A DNA stretch of 64,000 nucleotides from Salticus scenicus (lineage: Eukaryota > Arthropoda > Arachnida > Araneae > Salticidae): NCBI GenBank assembly GCA_963930645.1, contig OZ005653.1, forward strand, positions 109,502,259-109,566,258. Reading direction: 5' to 3'. Below the pieces are notes generated by a model. That model searched no databases, was not told where the DNA came from, and worked only from the letters and a program-made list of their open reading frames with translations. Numbering within the stretch: the first letter of the stretch is position 1; each line of letters starts with the position of its first letter. The position numbers and the translations under genes were made by a program. Of this stretch, positions 34,237-46,044 are shown in pieces.

Positions 34237-35073
34237 TCTTTATATAAATTTTGAAACACTTACATACATTAAAATGTACCAGTATTTTTTTGGCTCATTC
34301 CCTTACTTTCACTTTATAACGTAAATTTTATTAAAATAAAAGTTTAGTTAAACATAATATTTTATATAACATGAGAAAAACAGAAAGTAAAGTATATATA
34401 ACTTCAGAATTCATTATAAAGAATAATATATATATTTATTTATTTAAGTTATAATATTAATATTTTCAGTATGGTTTATTTTCTATTAACGTATTAAAAA
34501 AATTAATTTAAATGAATATTTTTGTGTATTTTATGTTACAAATATGAATTGAGATTCTGATTTAAAATAATACTTTAATATCTATAAAACAATATAAAAA
34601 TCACAGAGCTTTTCTCTAGAAATTATTTCAAAATGCGCAAATTTTTTATCTGCATATAACATAGCCTAAAAAGCAAAAAATGCTAAAGTATTTAGTAGAG
34701 CATTAAAAAGTTAAATAAATAATTTCTACTTTCTCAGATGTAAACATTTAATTTGTAGTCACGCATAGGGAGTTTAAAATTTGCCTCGTTAAACTGTCCA
34801 CATAATTTAGGTGATTAATAAGCTCATGACATTTACATGCATTATGATTATTCTCATATGATGAAATGGAAATTATCGTTTTCGCACGCTAATACGCGGA
34901 ATGTATTTAAATAAATATTTCAATATAAAATAAAAGACGGAAAAATCCAATAAATATTTTTTTTTAACATTATTATTACCTAAATATTTCAAGAATTTTA
35001 AAATTGTGTAGAATAATTTTACAGTTAAAATTGTCTTTTAAAATGGCAGATGCGTTATTTATGCTATTAAATA
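34237..35073. other. AT-rich noncoding DNA
   Basis: No gene or repeat family is recognised. Confidence 0.5.
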
Positions 35074-35111
35074 CACTCCTGCTCAAAAGTTTAAAAAGAT
35101 TTGCAAACGAT

Positions 35112-35151
<40 letters not shown>

Positions 35152-35913
35152 ACTTATCTCTCACTGAAATGTTTTCAAACATTGGGTATTTGCAGAACTG
35201 GATTTTTCTCAGGTAAGATATGTTAATATAACTTTAAGATATGTTAATATAACTTTAAGATATGTTAATATAGACTCAGTGCAATTTGTGGATGTATTTC
35301 TGTGACGATAACATGTTAAATAACGGAGATGTAGCATTTACTTTAAAACTCCAAAAAAATCAACATGTTTTTTATTTATAATATGCAGAGTTTTTAACGA
35401 AAATTATTCCCACTCAGAGATAAGTTGGAAAAACACTTTAAAAAAATTATAGCGCAATCGGAATACAAATATCTGAAATATCTCATGAAATATAGACACA
35501 TTTATGAAAAACGTTTTCATTGCGCATGTGCGAAAGTTGAAACATTTTTTATTGCACAGGATGAAAGCTAGATGCATTGGGTAACTTTTATCAAAAGTGC
35601 ATTTGAATAGAATAAAAATTAAGCAAATTGTACGAAAAAGAACGAGCTAGATTTTAGATACTTTCCAAAAGTTTAAATTTCTTAAGACGTTTTTCACATG
35701 CCGCGTAAGTATTTGAAGATGTGAAAAACTCACAAATCATAGTAAACAAACGAGAATCTGTTAGAGTTACATGTTTATACCAATAAAGCTTATCTCAATA
35801 AAGCTTATCTTAAATTAAACTCAATGTTTGAAAACATTTCATTGAGAGATAAATTCTTAATTTGAAAAAAAAAAAAAAGTTTTCAAATCTTTCTAAACTT
35901 TTTAACAGCAGTG
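35074..35913. mobile_element. Tc1/mariner-type MITE with long TIRs and TA duplication
   Basis: TA|CACTCCTGCTCAAAAGTTTA ... and the inverse of the right end, CACTGCTGTTAAAAAGTTTA|, share GAAAGATTTG, then after a homopolymer TTATCTCTC(A)CTGAAATGTT and TCAAACATTG. TIRs are about 125 bp counting a T33 (left) or A14 (right) tract. TA flanks both sides. The roughly 600-bp interior lacks a transposase. It contains three copies of a 21-bp unit, AAGATATGTTAATATAACTTT (35214-35273). The 70-residue frame at 35004-35216 crosses the left end and is not a gene. Confidence 0.8.
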
Positions 35914-37253
35914 TACGATTTAATTTTACACAAGAGCGTAATTACCAGCAATAACAATTACAGGGTTTTTCTGTAAAGTGTATATCAAATGTGAAATATA
36001 AGCACAAAATACAGTATTTTGAAGCGAAATATGACACGTTGGATCATTAATTTTTAAATGATACTGTATGCAAGTGTGATTAAATTATCACACATCTACC
36101 ATAAAAATTCAACCTCATTTTATGGCAATTGAACCTTAATTCTAATATTATTAAAATATAAAATAAAACTAAGCAATTTTATTTTAAATTAACAAAACGC
36201 ATTTACTACAGATCGTAAACGTAAGTTCTTTAATTCGTAATTTTCCTCTTTAAAATAAAAATTATTACAGTTGTGCAATTCAATTCATTAAATTGCCCTT
36301 AAAAAGAAATTATCGTGCATTTACTGGTTTAAATTACTGATATCTTCTCCACGCAGAAGATTACACTTTGCGTGCAGTATTAGCATTAATGATTGGTTTG
36401 AGTTTTAGTAACGACTTAAAATTTTCGAATTTTTAGCTTAAAAAATACGTGTGAATAAAGAAAATGCTTGGTGGCCCTTTAGTTGTAATTTGGAGAGTCA
36501 CGTGAATATTTTGGTCAGTGCTTCCTCTACCATTTCACGGACGCCCTAAAGGAATTTCTGCTTTTCAGCTTTTCGTGTAAGACATCCTTATCGTTTGTTC
36601 CTTCTCCCTCATTCCTGAATTAACGGTGAGAATAGCGTCTGTTCTATATGATGTATATAACCTGCTATTACGTGAAGCTAATTTTAAAATAAAGAAGTCA
36701 TTTATATACGGCTCTGTTTTATCTTTGCAAATAACTATGTGAAAGTTATCGCCTTCTTCAAATAGAATACTGGGTATCCTATATCTGAAAGTTTCTCTTA
36801 TAAAGTCTGACTTTTCGGGAAGTGGCTACCCTGTATTTTACTTGAAGAAGGAAATATTCTACACAAATTCAGTAACAAAGATAAAACACATTATTTATTT
36901 GAAGATAAAATTTTCATAATAGGATATATAGTATGACTAGTATGTGTACGTCTGCATGTGATTTTCAAATAGCTTGCTTAAAGCTTTTTATTTTGCATAT
37001 GTGTCAATTATCCTATAGAGAGCTGGTTTCAAAATAGATTGAAATCCATTATCTCACATAACATATGTTTTAGGTGGGTTCAATTTTTAATACAAAAGTG
37101 TGCAGAGCGCTATTTTGTGTCCATAGGCAGCCAAGTGGTTCTCAAAAAAAAAAAAAAAAAAACTACTTTTATCATTATATTGTTGATGCAGGTAGCGAGA
37201 TATTAAGCAGTAAACGTTCAATACGGAATAATATGAAATATCAAAATATAAAA
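35914..37253. other. AT-rich noncoding DNA
   Basis: No gene or transposon terminus is recognised. A20 near 37146-37162. Confidence 0.5.
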
Positions 37254-37316
37254 TAGAACGAGTATTAAAACCCAAATAAGCTACTACGTCAGAAACGCCA
37301 CAGAAAAATATTGGAA

Positions 37317-37364
37317 ATGCATACAGCAGTTTCGGTAGCCTTAAGCATACCGTCTTCAGTGCAA
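37317..37364 (-). ncRNA. Hammerhead-like RNA motif, copy A
   Basis: The minus strand reads TGCA-CUGAAGA-C-GGUA(loop UGCUUAAGGC)UACC-GAAA-CUGCUGU-A-UGCA. Core strands CUGAAGA and GAAA and the UGCA/UGCA stem I fit a hammerhead. The C between CUGAAGA and stem II is one nucleotide more than the strict consensus. Stem II GGUA/UACC differs from copies B and C (GGCA/UGCC) by a compensatory change. Confidence 0.5.
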
Positions 37365-37477
37365 AAAGGAAGCACAGGAAAAGGAAGCAAAAGGAATAAT
37401 AACAGGAGACTTGGCGTTGGAATATTAAAACCGGAATAAATTACTACGTCAGAAACGCCAAAGAAAAATATTGGAAA

Positions 37478-37523
37478 TGCATACAGCTGTTTCGGCAGCC
37501 TTAAGCGTGCCGTCTTCAGTGCA
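37478..37523 (-). ncRNA. Hammerhead-like RNA motif, copy B
   Basis: The minus strand reads TGCA-CUGAAGA-C-GGCA(loop)UGCC-GAAACAGCUGUA-UGCA. The segment after GAA, ACAGCUGU, is a loopless palindrome, so stem III could only form between two molecules, as described for minimal hammerheads that work as dimers. Core has the same extra C. Confidence 0.5.
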
Positions 37524-37560
37524 AACCACTGAAGACGGCACATGTTTGCACTTCAGTGTT

Positions 37561-37606
37561 TGCACTGAAGACGGCACGCTTAAGGCTGCCGAAACAGCTG
37601 TATGCA
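37561..37606 (+). ncRNA. Hammerhead-like RNA motif, copy C
   Basis: Plus-strand inverse of copy B with identical core: TGCA-CUGAAGA-C-GGCA(CGCUUAAGGC)UGCC-GAAACAGCUGUA-UGCA. It lies in the same transcriptional direction as copy D 120 bp downstream, so one transcript could contain two cores. Confidence 0.5.
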
Positions 37607-37683
37607 TTTCCAATATTTTTCTTTGGCGTTTCTGACGTAGTAATTTATTCCGGTTTTAATAAGCAAAAGGAAGGTTTCTTTTT

Positions 37684-37728
37684 CCACTGAAGACGGTACG
37701 CTTAAGGCTAACGAAACAGTTGTATGCA
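37684..37728 (+). ncRNA. Hammerhead-like RNA motif, copy D (decayed)
   Basis: CCA-CUGAAGA-C-GGUA(CGCUUAAGGC)UAAC-GAAACAGUUGUA-UGCA. Stem II has one mismatch and stem I only two pairs, so this copy is the most degraded. Confidence 0.45.
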
Positions 37729-37819
37729 TTTCCAATATTTTTCTTCGGCGTTTCTGACGTAGTAGTTTATTTGGGTTTTAATATTCCAACGCCAAGTCTC
37801 CTGTTATTAGAACGAGTAT

Positions 37820-38385
37820 ATTAAACCATAAAATGGCATTCTTAATAATAATACGGTTATGTTTTCCAACATTATTATAATTAGTTTGATAGATAAAGCT
37901 AGTCCTTACATGTCATCTAATAACACATTCTTCTTCTTCTTCTTTTTTTTTCACAAGCATACTTTCCAATAATTATCTTTTAATTTGTATTATATTGCTT
38001 TTAGGTTAGATTAATTTTATGTTATACAGGCCTCGCAGAATTCACAAAATTTTACGCCCATTTTATTACATTGACAACGGAATCTTAAAAAGAAAATTTT
38101 ATTTAATGTTTTAATGATATAACACTATTTAAAAAATGATTTTTCTAAAGTAGTGGTGAGAATATAAGGAAATACTTAAAACTTTAGGAACTATGCGATA
38201 CTTAATTATATTTGTATCCAAGTTTTCACCGTGTTTCATGAAAACTTATTACAAACTGAAGCAATTTCACTCATATTTCGTGTTTTAATTGTTCAGTTTG
38301 ATAGTTCTTGATCTTGACTATCATTCTACATCGTAATTTCTATGATAATAATGCTTTTTATAATATCGGAAGAGGTATATTTTTC
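37820..38385. other. AT-rich noncoding DNA
   Basis: TTC repeats at 37930-37945; nothing else recognised. Confidence 0.5.
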
Positions 38386-39010
38386 TACTCATCTTGAACG
38401 GCTTTCCAAAGTCCACAAAGCGTTGTAGTCGGTGTTTGGATAATGTTGATTTTAAGAGTCAAAAAACAAAAAAATCCAACAGTGGTACATCAGGAAATTT
38501 AGCAGGAATATCAGTGAAGGGTATGGTTTTAATTCCCGTTTTTTGTTCCATTTTTTTCTAGAAAAGCAATTGCGGATTGCCATGTGTGGCTGCTTGTTTT
38601 GTCTTGATACAGTTCAACGGATTGATAGCATTGTGCATAAAGATCTGGATTTTCATTTTTAAAAATTGGAATTAAAATATGTTCTTGATAATATTTAGAG
38701 CTGATTTTGACATTTTTGTCACATTTTGTTTGCTTTTATCTTGCGCTCGTATGAAAAACCAGTGGCAATCATAAATCTTTTAGAAAAACTTTCTTTTGAT
38801 GCTTTGAACCATGTAGCAAAATTTTTTTCTCCACTTTTGTGATAATTGATCTTTTTTTATTGAAACCACTTAAATAGACCCAAGATTCATCTATTGTTGC
38901 GACATTTTTCCATTTTTCTCCTGATAAATGATTTTCATAAAGATTTCATTAAAACTCTCTTTGGAAAGAGCGGAAACCTATCCTTCCATCCACTGCCTTT
39001 TTAAAAGCAC
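38385..39010 (-). pseudogene. Mariner-type transposase remnant
   Basis: The minus strand with several frame changes reads GEKWKNVATIDESWVYLSGF, NKKRSIIT, then VEKKILLHGSKHQKKVFLK, KCDKNVKISSKYYQEHILIP, FKNENPDLYAQCYQSVELYQ, DKTSSHTWQSAIAFLEKNG and, decayed, a PSLIFLLNFLMYH tail where the third acidic motif should be. TIDESWVY and YQDKTSSHT carry the first two catalytic Asp residues of a Tc1/mariner transposase. Breaks occur after each block. No terminal inverted repeats were found and the N-terminal helix-turn-helix is not recognisable. It is an old inactive copy. Confidence 0.8.
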
Positions 39011-39545
39011 ATTTTTGCATCTAAACGAAAATTCTAAATATCAGAAGATAAATAAAACTTCCAAATATATAACTGTTGTAAAAATAAAATTTTCCATGCA
39101 GACGATTTTTTCTTACGGCGAAATAAAATTGTCTAAAAAATGTGCGAACAGCCTCTGTATAACAAAAAGTATACTTTAAAAGATAATTAAAATCCAGTTT
39201 CAATTGAGTAAGTTTCCTTTTCTTCACCTTTCTAAAAGGAAAATTTTTAAAGGCCAATTAAATAACTGCTACCTAATATGCATTAGTCAAACTATAACAA
39301 ATCTTGAATTTTGCATAAAAAGAAATTCTCGCATGTCTCTAAAGTGGAACTTTCATAATGTCCAATCGCTAAACATTCTTAAAAGAGTCCGATTTATGAA
39401 ATTTTGATTTATTATTATTATTATTATTATTATTAATGATTTAAAATCAATAAATTTCGGAAATACTCGTCTCTAAAGATAGATATATAAAAGAATAGAA
39501 GCTTTTCATGGTGTTGGTGTTTGGGAATAAGGAAGATTGACTGGT
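39011..39545. other. AT-rich noncoding DNA
   Basis: May contain the decayed N-terminal part of the mariner remnant on the minus strand, but I cannot read it. (ATT)n at 39409-39435. Confidence 0.45.
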
Positions 39546-39554
39546 GTAGGTCGT

Positions 39555-39735
39555 AGGCCTGAGTGAAGTGCCTTCCGTGGAGGTCTTTCTAAGGGGTCCT
39601 GTTCCGTATTTACGCAGTTTTGGAGAAAACCACGTACAACTCATAACGTCTAGGCCGACGAGAGCGAAATTGGATCGAACCAGACACCTCACGTCTACCA
39701 GCTTTCAGCGGAGAACCGCTCGGCCGCTATTGAAC
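39555..39735 (-). mobile_element. tRNA-derived SINE (Ser/Leu-like head), best-preserved copy
   Basis: The minus strand has box A, AGCGGCCGAGCGGTTCTCCG (39709-39728), then AAGCTGGTAGACGTGAGGTG and box B TGGTTCGATCCAATT (39668-39682). The body reads complement of AGTTTTGGAGAAAACCACGT, GGGGTCCTGTTCCG and AGTGCCTTCCGTGGAGGTCT. The head matches a class II (long variable arm) tRNA, most like Ser or Leu. Confidence 0.8.
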
Positions 39736-40264
39736 AGAAACTTTTGATGACAAGAGTCGAATTTTCATTAGTGTCTTTTTAATTAATTAAAATTTCTTTA
39801 GCTGATAATTTGTCTATTGCGTCCATATGTTGTCATAGAGTGCTGAAAATAATCTGTCTGAAAAGAATTAGTTCTGAAAACGTAACTTTCCAATAATAGC
39901 AGTGTTACTTATCGCCCAGTTGTCACGTAAATTGAATTGCCCGGTTAAGGCGCAAATGAAGGCAATTTGGGCACGGAAGCTGTGTATGGTAGGCGGGTTA
40001 TGTTTTGAAGGAAGGCGGCAGGTCCTGATGCAAGGTTTTAAGTAATTTCAATGAAATTGTTTTTAGTTTTTGTTTATAAATTCGTTTAAAATACAGCTAT
40101 TATTATTAATTTTTTAATTACATTATATATAGTGACTAGAAAAACTGGCAAATATTGCTAGTAAGTCAAATATATTAATGTGAACTTCCTGAAATTAAAA
40201 TTAATTTATTTATTATAAACTTCAATTTGTAATTATGTTTATAAATTGGAAATACCAGCTATGT

Positions 40265-40298
<34 letters not shown>

Positions 40299-40756
40299 AA
40301 TTTTTGTGCATAATTATTCAAATCCTTTCAAGTACAAGCTATTAGTATTTTACTTTTATTTCTTTTCTTTACTATTATTATTATTATTATTCACTTTAAT
40401 ATGCATGAGTTTCTACCGCGAAAGATAAACTTTTAACCATACTATTTTCCTCCTGTAATTATGCTTCTCAAATAAGAACATGTTAAGCATTTAAAATCGA
40501 AAGGTTTAAAATAGTTTTTGAAAAAGTAATTTTTCCTTTTCTCGTATTCTTTTCTTTCTTTCTTTATTTTTTTTTTTTTTATTTTTTTTTTTTTTTTCCC
40601 ATGATAATTTATTTCAAAGAATCTCAAAAAAGGATATTTCTTGGAGAACGTTTCATTTAAACACACTTTTACTCATGGTGATAGATTTTATCTATAAAAC
40701 ACCGATTTTTACCTATCGATTTAAATATTTATTACAGCATGTATAAGTACTCTCTC

Positions 40757-40805
<49 letters not shown>

Positions 40806-41425
40806 GTGTTCAGTCTTTATTTATAAATGTATTATTGTACTGTTATTGCATATTTTATATGCTATATCAGTACGATAGATATTTGTTTAAACCAAATGTT
40901 TTTATTTTTGAAATGCAACGTAATATATTTAGGGTGATTTCTTAAATCTCATTTTTTTTTTTTTTTAAGAGTATTTTTTTCTTTTTTGAAATGTAACACA
41001 AACAACATAAAAAAATAACACAGAGTTTAGTATAATTGTTTAATTCCGCTTTGCCTGCACATATTTTAGCTACAGCGGTCACGATGTAACTCTGCTTGCA
41101 GAAACATGTAAAGCTGTTCGGTATCCTGTAAAACATTAACTTTCTCGGGGATACTAACACTGAATTATTTCTACAGCCCTAGAATCAAAAACACAATATA
41201 AATAAAAATACAATCAAAAATATAACAATAAGAAAACGTAGACAACGTATTAAAGTTTTGTGGTTCTAGATGTGAGTAGACCAAGACTTCATATATTAAG
41301 CTGCAGTGCAGACATAAGTAAGGTCATCGTGTTCTCATATTTTCCCCCCCTGGGACTGGTTTTCGATTACTTTCATTTGAAAAATCTATGACAAAAGTTC
41401 ATATAATGATGGACATTATGGATAT
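39736..41425. other. AT-rich noncoding DNA with microsatellites
   Basis: A30 near 40268-40296, (ATT)n near 40374-40391, T-rich tract 40554-40598, (TG)n at 40768-40810. Bases 39930-40025 are less AT-rich (GGCGGGTTATG, GGAAGGCGGCAGG) but show no open frame or known motif. Confidence 0.5.
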
Positions 41426-41427
41426 AA

Positions 41428-41570
41428 TCTATACTAATATTTAAAGAGGAAACTTTGTTGTATGTGGAGGGTAATCTCTGGAACCACTGAACCGATTAAT
41501 ATACATATATATATATATCATTAATTTCATGCTACCCTATCCATGAATGCTATAGGCTATAATTAATTTC

Positions 41571-41604
<34 letters not shown>

Positions 41605-42178
41605 TTTTAATTTAAACCCCATAAAGTACATTAAATAAATAATGAATGTTTGAGACGAGTGCTGTTGGACACATTGGATTCGAGGTAAAACGTCGGTCTC
41701 CGAATCCAGAGTTTGTGCGTTGGATCTCCGTGAAGGAGAATAGTTTAAAGAATGTTTTTGATTAAATGTAAATTATTTATTTTTCATTCTGTCATTATGC
41801 TAATTATGTTTACGTTATCCATACTAATATATAAAGAGAAAACATTGTTTGTATGGGAAAGGTAATCTGTAGAACAACAAATCCGATAAAAAATAAATAA
41901 ATAAATAAACAATAATAATAAAACTATCACTAATCAATAGCTACACTATTCCTGAGTACTGTAGGCTATGATTTATTTTCGTAAAAAAAAAAAATAAATA
42001 AATAAATAAAAAATAATAATAATTCGACTTTTAGAATTTTAATTAAATTTCTCATAAAAATCATGAAAAAATAATAATTTTTAGTTTTTATTTGTAAAGC
42101 GATATAAAAATCAGTGATTCAATTATTTTGAAAATTCATTTAAATATAGTGACCAACGAAGCTGGAGTAGTCTGCTGG
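41428..42178 (+). mobile_element. Non-autonomous Helitron (two 5' ends, one 3' end)
   Basis: It starts A|TCTATACTAATATTTAAAG and ends CTGG|T (42175-42179) after AGTGACCAACGAAGCTGGAG, the same subterminal block as AGTGACCAGCGAAGCGGGCA at 34.2 kb. A second 5' end, A|TCCATACTAATATATAAAG, lies at 41818. Bases 41428-41590 and 41818-41985 are diverged direct repeats (GGTAATCT, CGAT, CTGTAGGCTAT). A T30 tract sits at 41572-41601. No coding region. Confidence 0.7.
41660..41745 (+). repeat. Degraded tRNA-like segment inside the Helitron
   Basis: CGTCGGTCTCCGAATCCAGA has an anticodon-arm look (loop with CCG) and is followed by GTTTGTGCGTTGGATCTCCG, reminiscent of a decayed box B. No D-arm or acceptor pairing is convincing, so it is at most a SINE relic. 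Confidence 0.3.
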
Positions 42179-44242
42179 TATTTGTATATATATCTGCAAA
42201 ATAAAATGTCGCATAAAGGTTAAATCAAGAAGTACTGAAAAATATATTATGTAAACCTAAATTCAAAATTTCAACGTTTTACACCTAATCGTTTTCCAAC
42301 TACATGAGATACACAAACATACATACAGATATCACGAAACATATTGTAAAATACTGTATGTCTTTAAATTGGAAATTTACAACGAAGCCTAAATTGTATT
42401 TGTACATTTGTACAAATGTGCGATATACCAGACACAAATATAAATCTAAAATACTTTATGAATATATATATATATACTTTACGATGTGCAAAATACAATT
42501 ATTTAGAATCCGTAGAAATAAATAAATAAATAATAAAATTGAATATATATATATATTTTTTTTTCCTTATCAAGAATATAAATAATATGTGAAGAATAAC
42601 AGACAGACACAAATCTGTGAGAACTGCATACACATACACAGAAAAAAAAAAAAAAAAAAAAAAAAAAAGAAAGAAAGAAGAAGAAGTTTTTATCCCTATG
42701 AATTAAACTCGATTAAGTTTAAATATGATGAAGAAAACAATCAACATTCGGTTAAAAGTGGATATTTTATTCATTAAATGGAAAATATTATGTTATATGT
42801 GAAAATATATCTATTAATTTTTAAATGGGTAAGAAAATCTTTAAACAGTAGCTACTTTTTCGTGATTTCGAAAATAAAGCTTATTTAAAGTATGCAAATT
42901 TCGACATATTTTTAGAAAATTGCAATACATAACAGGTCATCTGACATTGGCTGTCTATAACCCATAATTACCAACACAAATCATTTGAAGTATTTGAGAT
43001 ACAATGACAAAAAATATTCCAGTTTCTCAGAATCTGTTTTACAAAATCCGCACGGTCTTTAGTTTGCTATACAAAAAAATTAATATTTTTCAATGAGTAC
43101 ATTGTTAAACAAATGGGATATATTATATTAATGATATTGTAGCTATATTAACGTTTTTAATACCTTGTTTTCTGCATATGATTCACTAGTCACATAAATT
43201 TGTTTTATACAAAAATTGTTAACTAACAAAACGTGATGTTTTTATAAGTTGTTTTGTCGATTAAAGCTTTCCTTTTTTGAAGAGCTGAAAAAAGTTTAAT
43301 ATCTTTTTATTTTTTATTTATTATTGCTATTGTTGTTTAACTTCAAAATATTTGTTATTTCCCTTCTATCAGACAATCCATTTCCTGTTTTCCATACCTG
43401 TTTTTTTTTTTTTTTTTTTTTTTTTTTCTTCTTCTTCTTCTTCTCATGTTATTATGAAAAGAATGCGTTCAGTTGTTTCCTCAGGTGTTTCAGAGCTCCA
43501 AAATAATTGATATCGAGTACGTTAAAATGTTTCGTAAGAAACAGATATAACTGACCTTCGAATTATATGCAGGAAATTAAGGCACATTCTATAAAGTAAA
43601 ACATTAATTTATTTGTGTTTTATGACTCGAAAAAAGAATAAAATACGTCAATTAAATTAACTTTCTTCTTAAAACAAGCATTATAAATTAATTCACCTTC
43701 AGTTTACATTCTCTAAAAGAAGAACTGAATACAATAATAATAATTAAGGAATTAAAACAGATAATTGCGGTAAAATAATCATTCACATTTTGTCTTTTTA
43801 ATGGAGTAGACTAATTAACGATAAATTGCAAAAACAAATTTTCTAGGTTTTGTCGTTAGCATATTTTTTAAACTTGTAAATTGTTTAACAGTACCGATTT
43901 CAATTAATAATTCAAATGAGACTTAATTCTTTTTTATTGTTATTTTTCTATTTCTTAATATTTAATCTTTATTTATTTATTTTTTTTTTAAAGAAAATCA
44001 TTCATCTTTTAATTAAAAGAAAATAAATATTTATTATATTTAGCAAATTTGTTTAATTAAGGATAAGGGAATAAATTATAAAAAGTAGTTTTATTGTTTT
44101 GTATAGTGCGAATTTTTACGTGAAATTTTAAGTAAGGCAGATTGAGTATATAGAGGATGGAAGCGATTAAAAAGAGTGTGCACCACGCAGTGACTTCCGG
44201 TAGTTTTATAGTAGTAATATAGGAGCACCTTCTTTAATTATA

Positions 44243-44290
<48 letters not shown>

Positions 44291-45240
44291 AAGCTCGAAG
44301 TAGACTTTTAAACGATTACATTTTGAAATTTAATATTAATAAATAATACGTAAAACTCTTACGGACTACAATGTATAAATTGTCGAAATGAGGAAAGATC
44401 TGCCCATATTATCTGCATGCACAACTTTTTTCAGTAATTCAGGAACTCAATAGTTGAGGAATTTCAAATTTACAATATTTAAAGAAATCAATGATAAATA
44501 CAAGAATATAACTATAGAATCTATAGTCATATAGTTGAGACTTTGAGAACCACATGCATAAAAACAAAAGGCTCTGAGAAAAGGAATTGCAATCAAGCCA
44601 ATCGAGGAAAATATTAATTGCTTTAAATATACCAAAATCGTAAATATTATAAAGAAATAAAATAATTAGGTAAATAACATATTTTTACTTTAAAATGTGA
44701 AATTTTGCTCCTTATTAAAGATTACTATATTAATTTCATTGAAAAAAAGGCTATTTTTCCTCAATTTTATTTTTTTATATTTTTAACTTGTTTCCAAAGG
44801 GAAAAACATCCTCACATATTCAAGGTGAAAAACTGCAATTGATGATGAACGGAAATCTTTGACAGAAAGGAAAAAAAAAAGTGTCGTACTAATAAAAAGA
44901 GAAAATTAGCTCTAGTTTATTTTTTTATAATCATTGATTGTGTAAAATTTTGATGCAAAAATTGTGCAAAAGGAAGCACCAATTTACGCTAAAAAAAAAA
45001 AAAGCAGAGTTAAAAAAAAAAATCAATGTACAGAATATGTTAAAATTGGAGATTTCTTCTATTTTGTAAGTGAATATTTAGATTTAATATTTAATTGCTC
45101 GTTAACATTTGTTTATAATTTGTTGATATCATTTCCCTGTTTAAGAACGACTCGAGATTGTGCTAACTCTCCTGGCAAATATTTCTGCAATGTGGAAAAT
45201 AAAATTCTCTAGTCTGAATAAGATATCATACTACTAACAG
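42179..45240. other. AT-rich noncoding DNA
   Basis: A28 at about 42640-42668, T27 near 43401-43427 followed by (TTC)n, (AT)n at 44244-44285. No gene is recognised. The small open frames at 42304, 44447 and 44964 have the composition of the background. Confidence 0.5.
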
Positions 45241-45244
45241 AAAC

Positions 45245-45515
45245 GGGTGATGTCGTTATCATAGTAGCGTATCCAGGATCAAGCTAAAGCATAGGCTTGC
45301 CATATTGTTCCCAACCAAATTATACCTCTAGAGGTCATCGAAAAGGAGGAGCCATCCCCTTCGGAGTGGATCAAAATTATGATGGCATGTCTCCGGATTA
45401 TCATTTGGGGTAAGTTTCAGACCATCGCCAACTGCCCATACTGAAGCACTAGTGCGACGTTAAACCGAACAAACCACAGGCGTGCCATATTATTTCAACA
45501 CTTGTTCCAGTAACT
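45245..45515 (-). repeat. GC-richer dispersed repeat with near-direct-repeat flanks
   Basis: Bases 45290-45470 are markedly less AT-rich than the flanks. The minus strand contains GTTTAACGTCGCACTAGTGC and GGCGATGGTCTGAAAC. The sequences ATAGGCTTGCCATATT (45291) and ACAGGCGTGCCATATT (45477) flank it, possibly an old target duplication or a terminal repeat. No open frame. Family unknown. Confidence 0.5.
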
Positions 45516-46040
45516 TGCAATATTAAATTAATTTTAACTGTCGTTCCATGCCCATTACAGTGCCCATAAATTGGATAGAATAGACGATTTATTTAACAGA
45601 CTGTTATTTCTCTATTTCTCACAAAAAACCTGGCAAACATTTCTGCAGCTATTTCTGACAAGACATTTCTTAAAGGAGTATAACTTATAGGCGTATTCCG
45701 CAGACATTCGACATCTTTAACATGGGAAAAGTCTACGTATTCTGAAAGCAACAAAAAAGTATTAAATGAGACGTGATAACTAAATAAAAGATTATTATTA
45801 TTTTTTTTTTTAATGTTAATGATATTTACACACATTAGCTGTTTATATCATAAATTCCCCTACCTGGAAACTCCTAATTTATACACAAGAGCTAATAAAT
45901 AAAAGGTTTAGCAATTATATAGCCTTTTAGGAGTAAATAGTTGTAACGAACATAATGTAAAGTAATATAGAAAATTTTCATAAAAAATTGTTTATCATTG
46001 TAATTAAAACTATATATATATATATATATAATTTGAGCAT
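45516..46040. other. AT-rich noncoding DNA
   Basis: Nothing recognised; a short (TA)n at 46011-46029. Confidence 0.5.
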
Positions 46041-46044
46041 TTAC

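Larger units (their letters stand above)
37254..37819. mobile_element. Inverted array of hammerhead-like units with 12-bp target duplication
   Basis: TAGAACGAGTAT occurs at 37254-37265 and again at 37808-37819 and brackets a 542-bp insert. The insert holds four copies of one unit, two on minus (37266-37365, 37430-37523) then two on plus (37561-37660, 37684-37785). Each has a CUGAAGAC-hairpin-GAAAC motif followed by TGCATTTCCAATATTTTTCT, then GGCGTTTCTGACGTAGTA and a TTT(A)TTCCGG or TTTGGG end. The centre near 37540 is a scrambled foldback with partial unit starts. Penelope-like elements are known to carry hammerhead ribozymes in their pseudo-LTRs and to insert as tandem or inverted copies, which fits, but no RT is inside. 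Confidence 0.75.
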
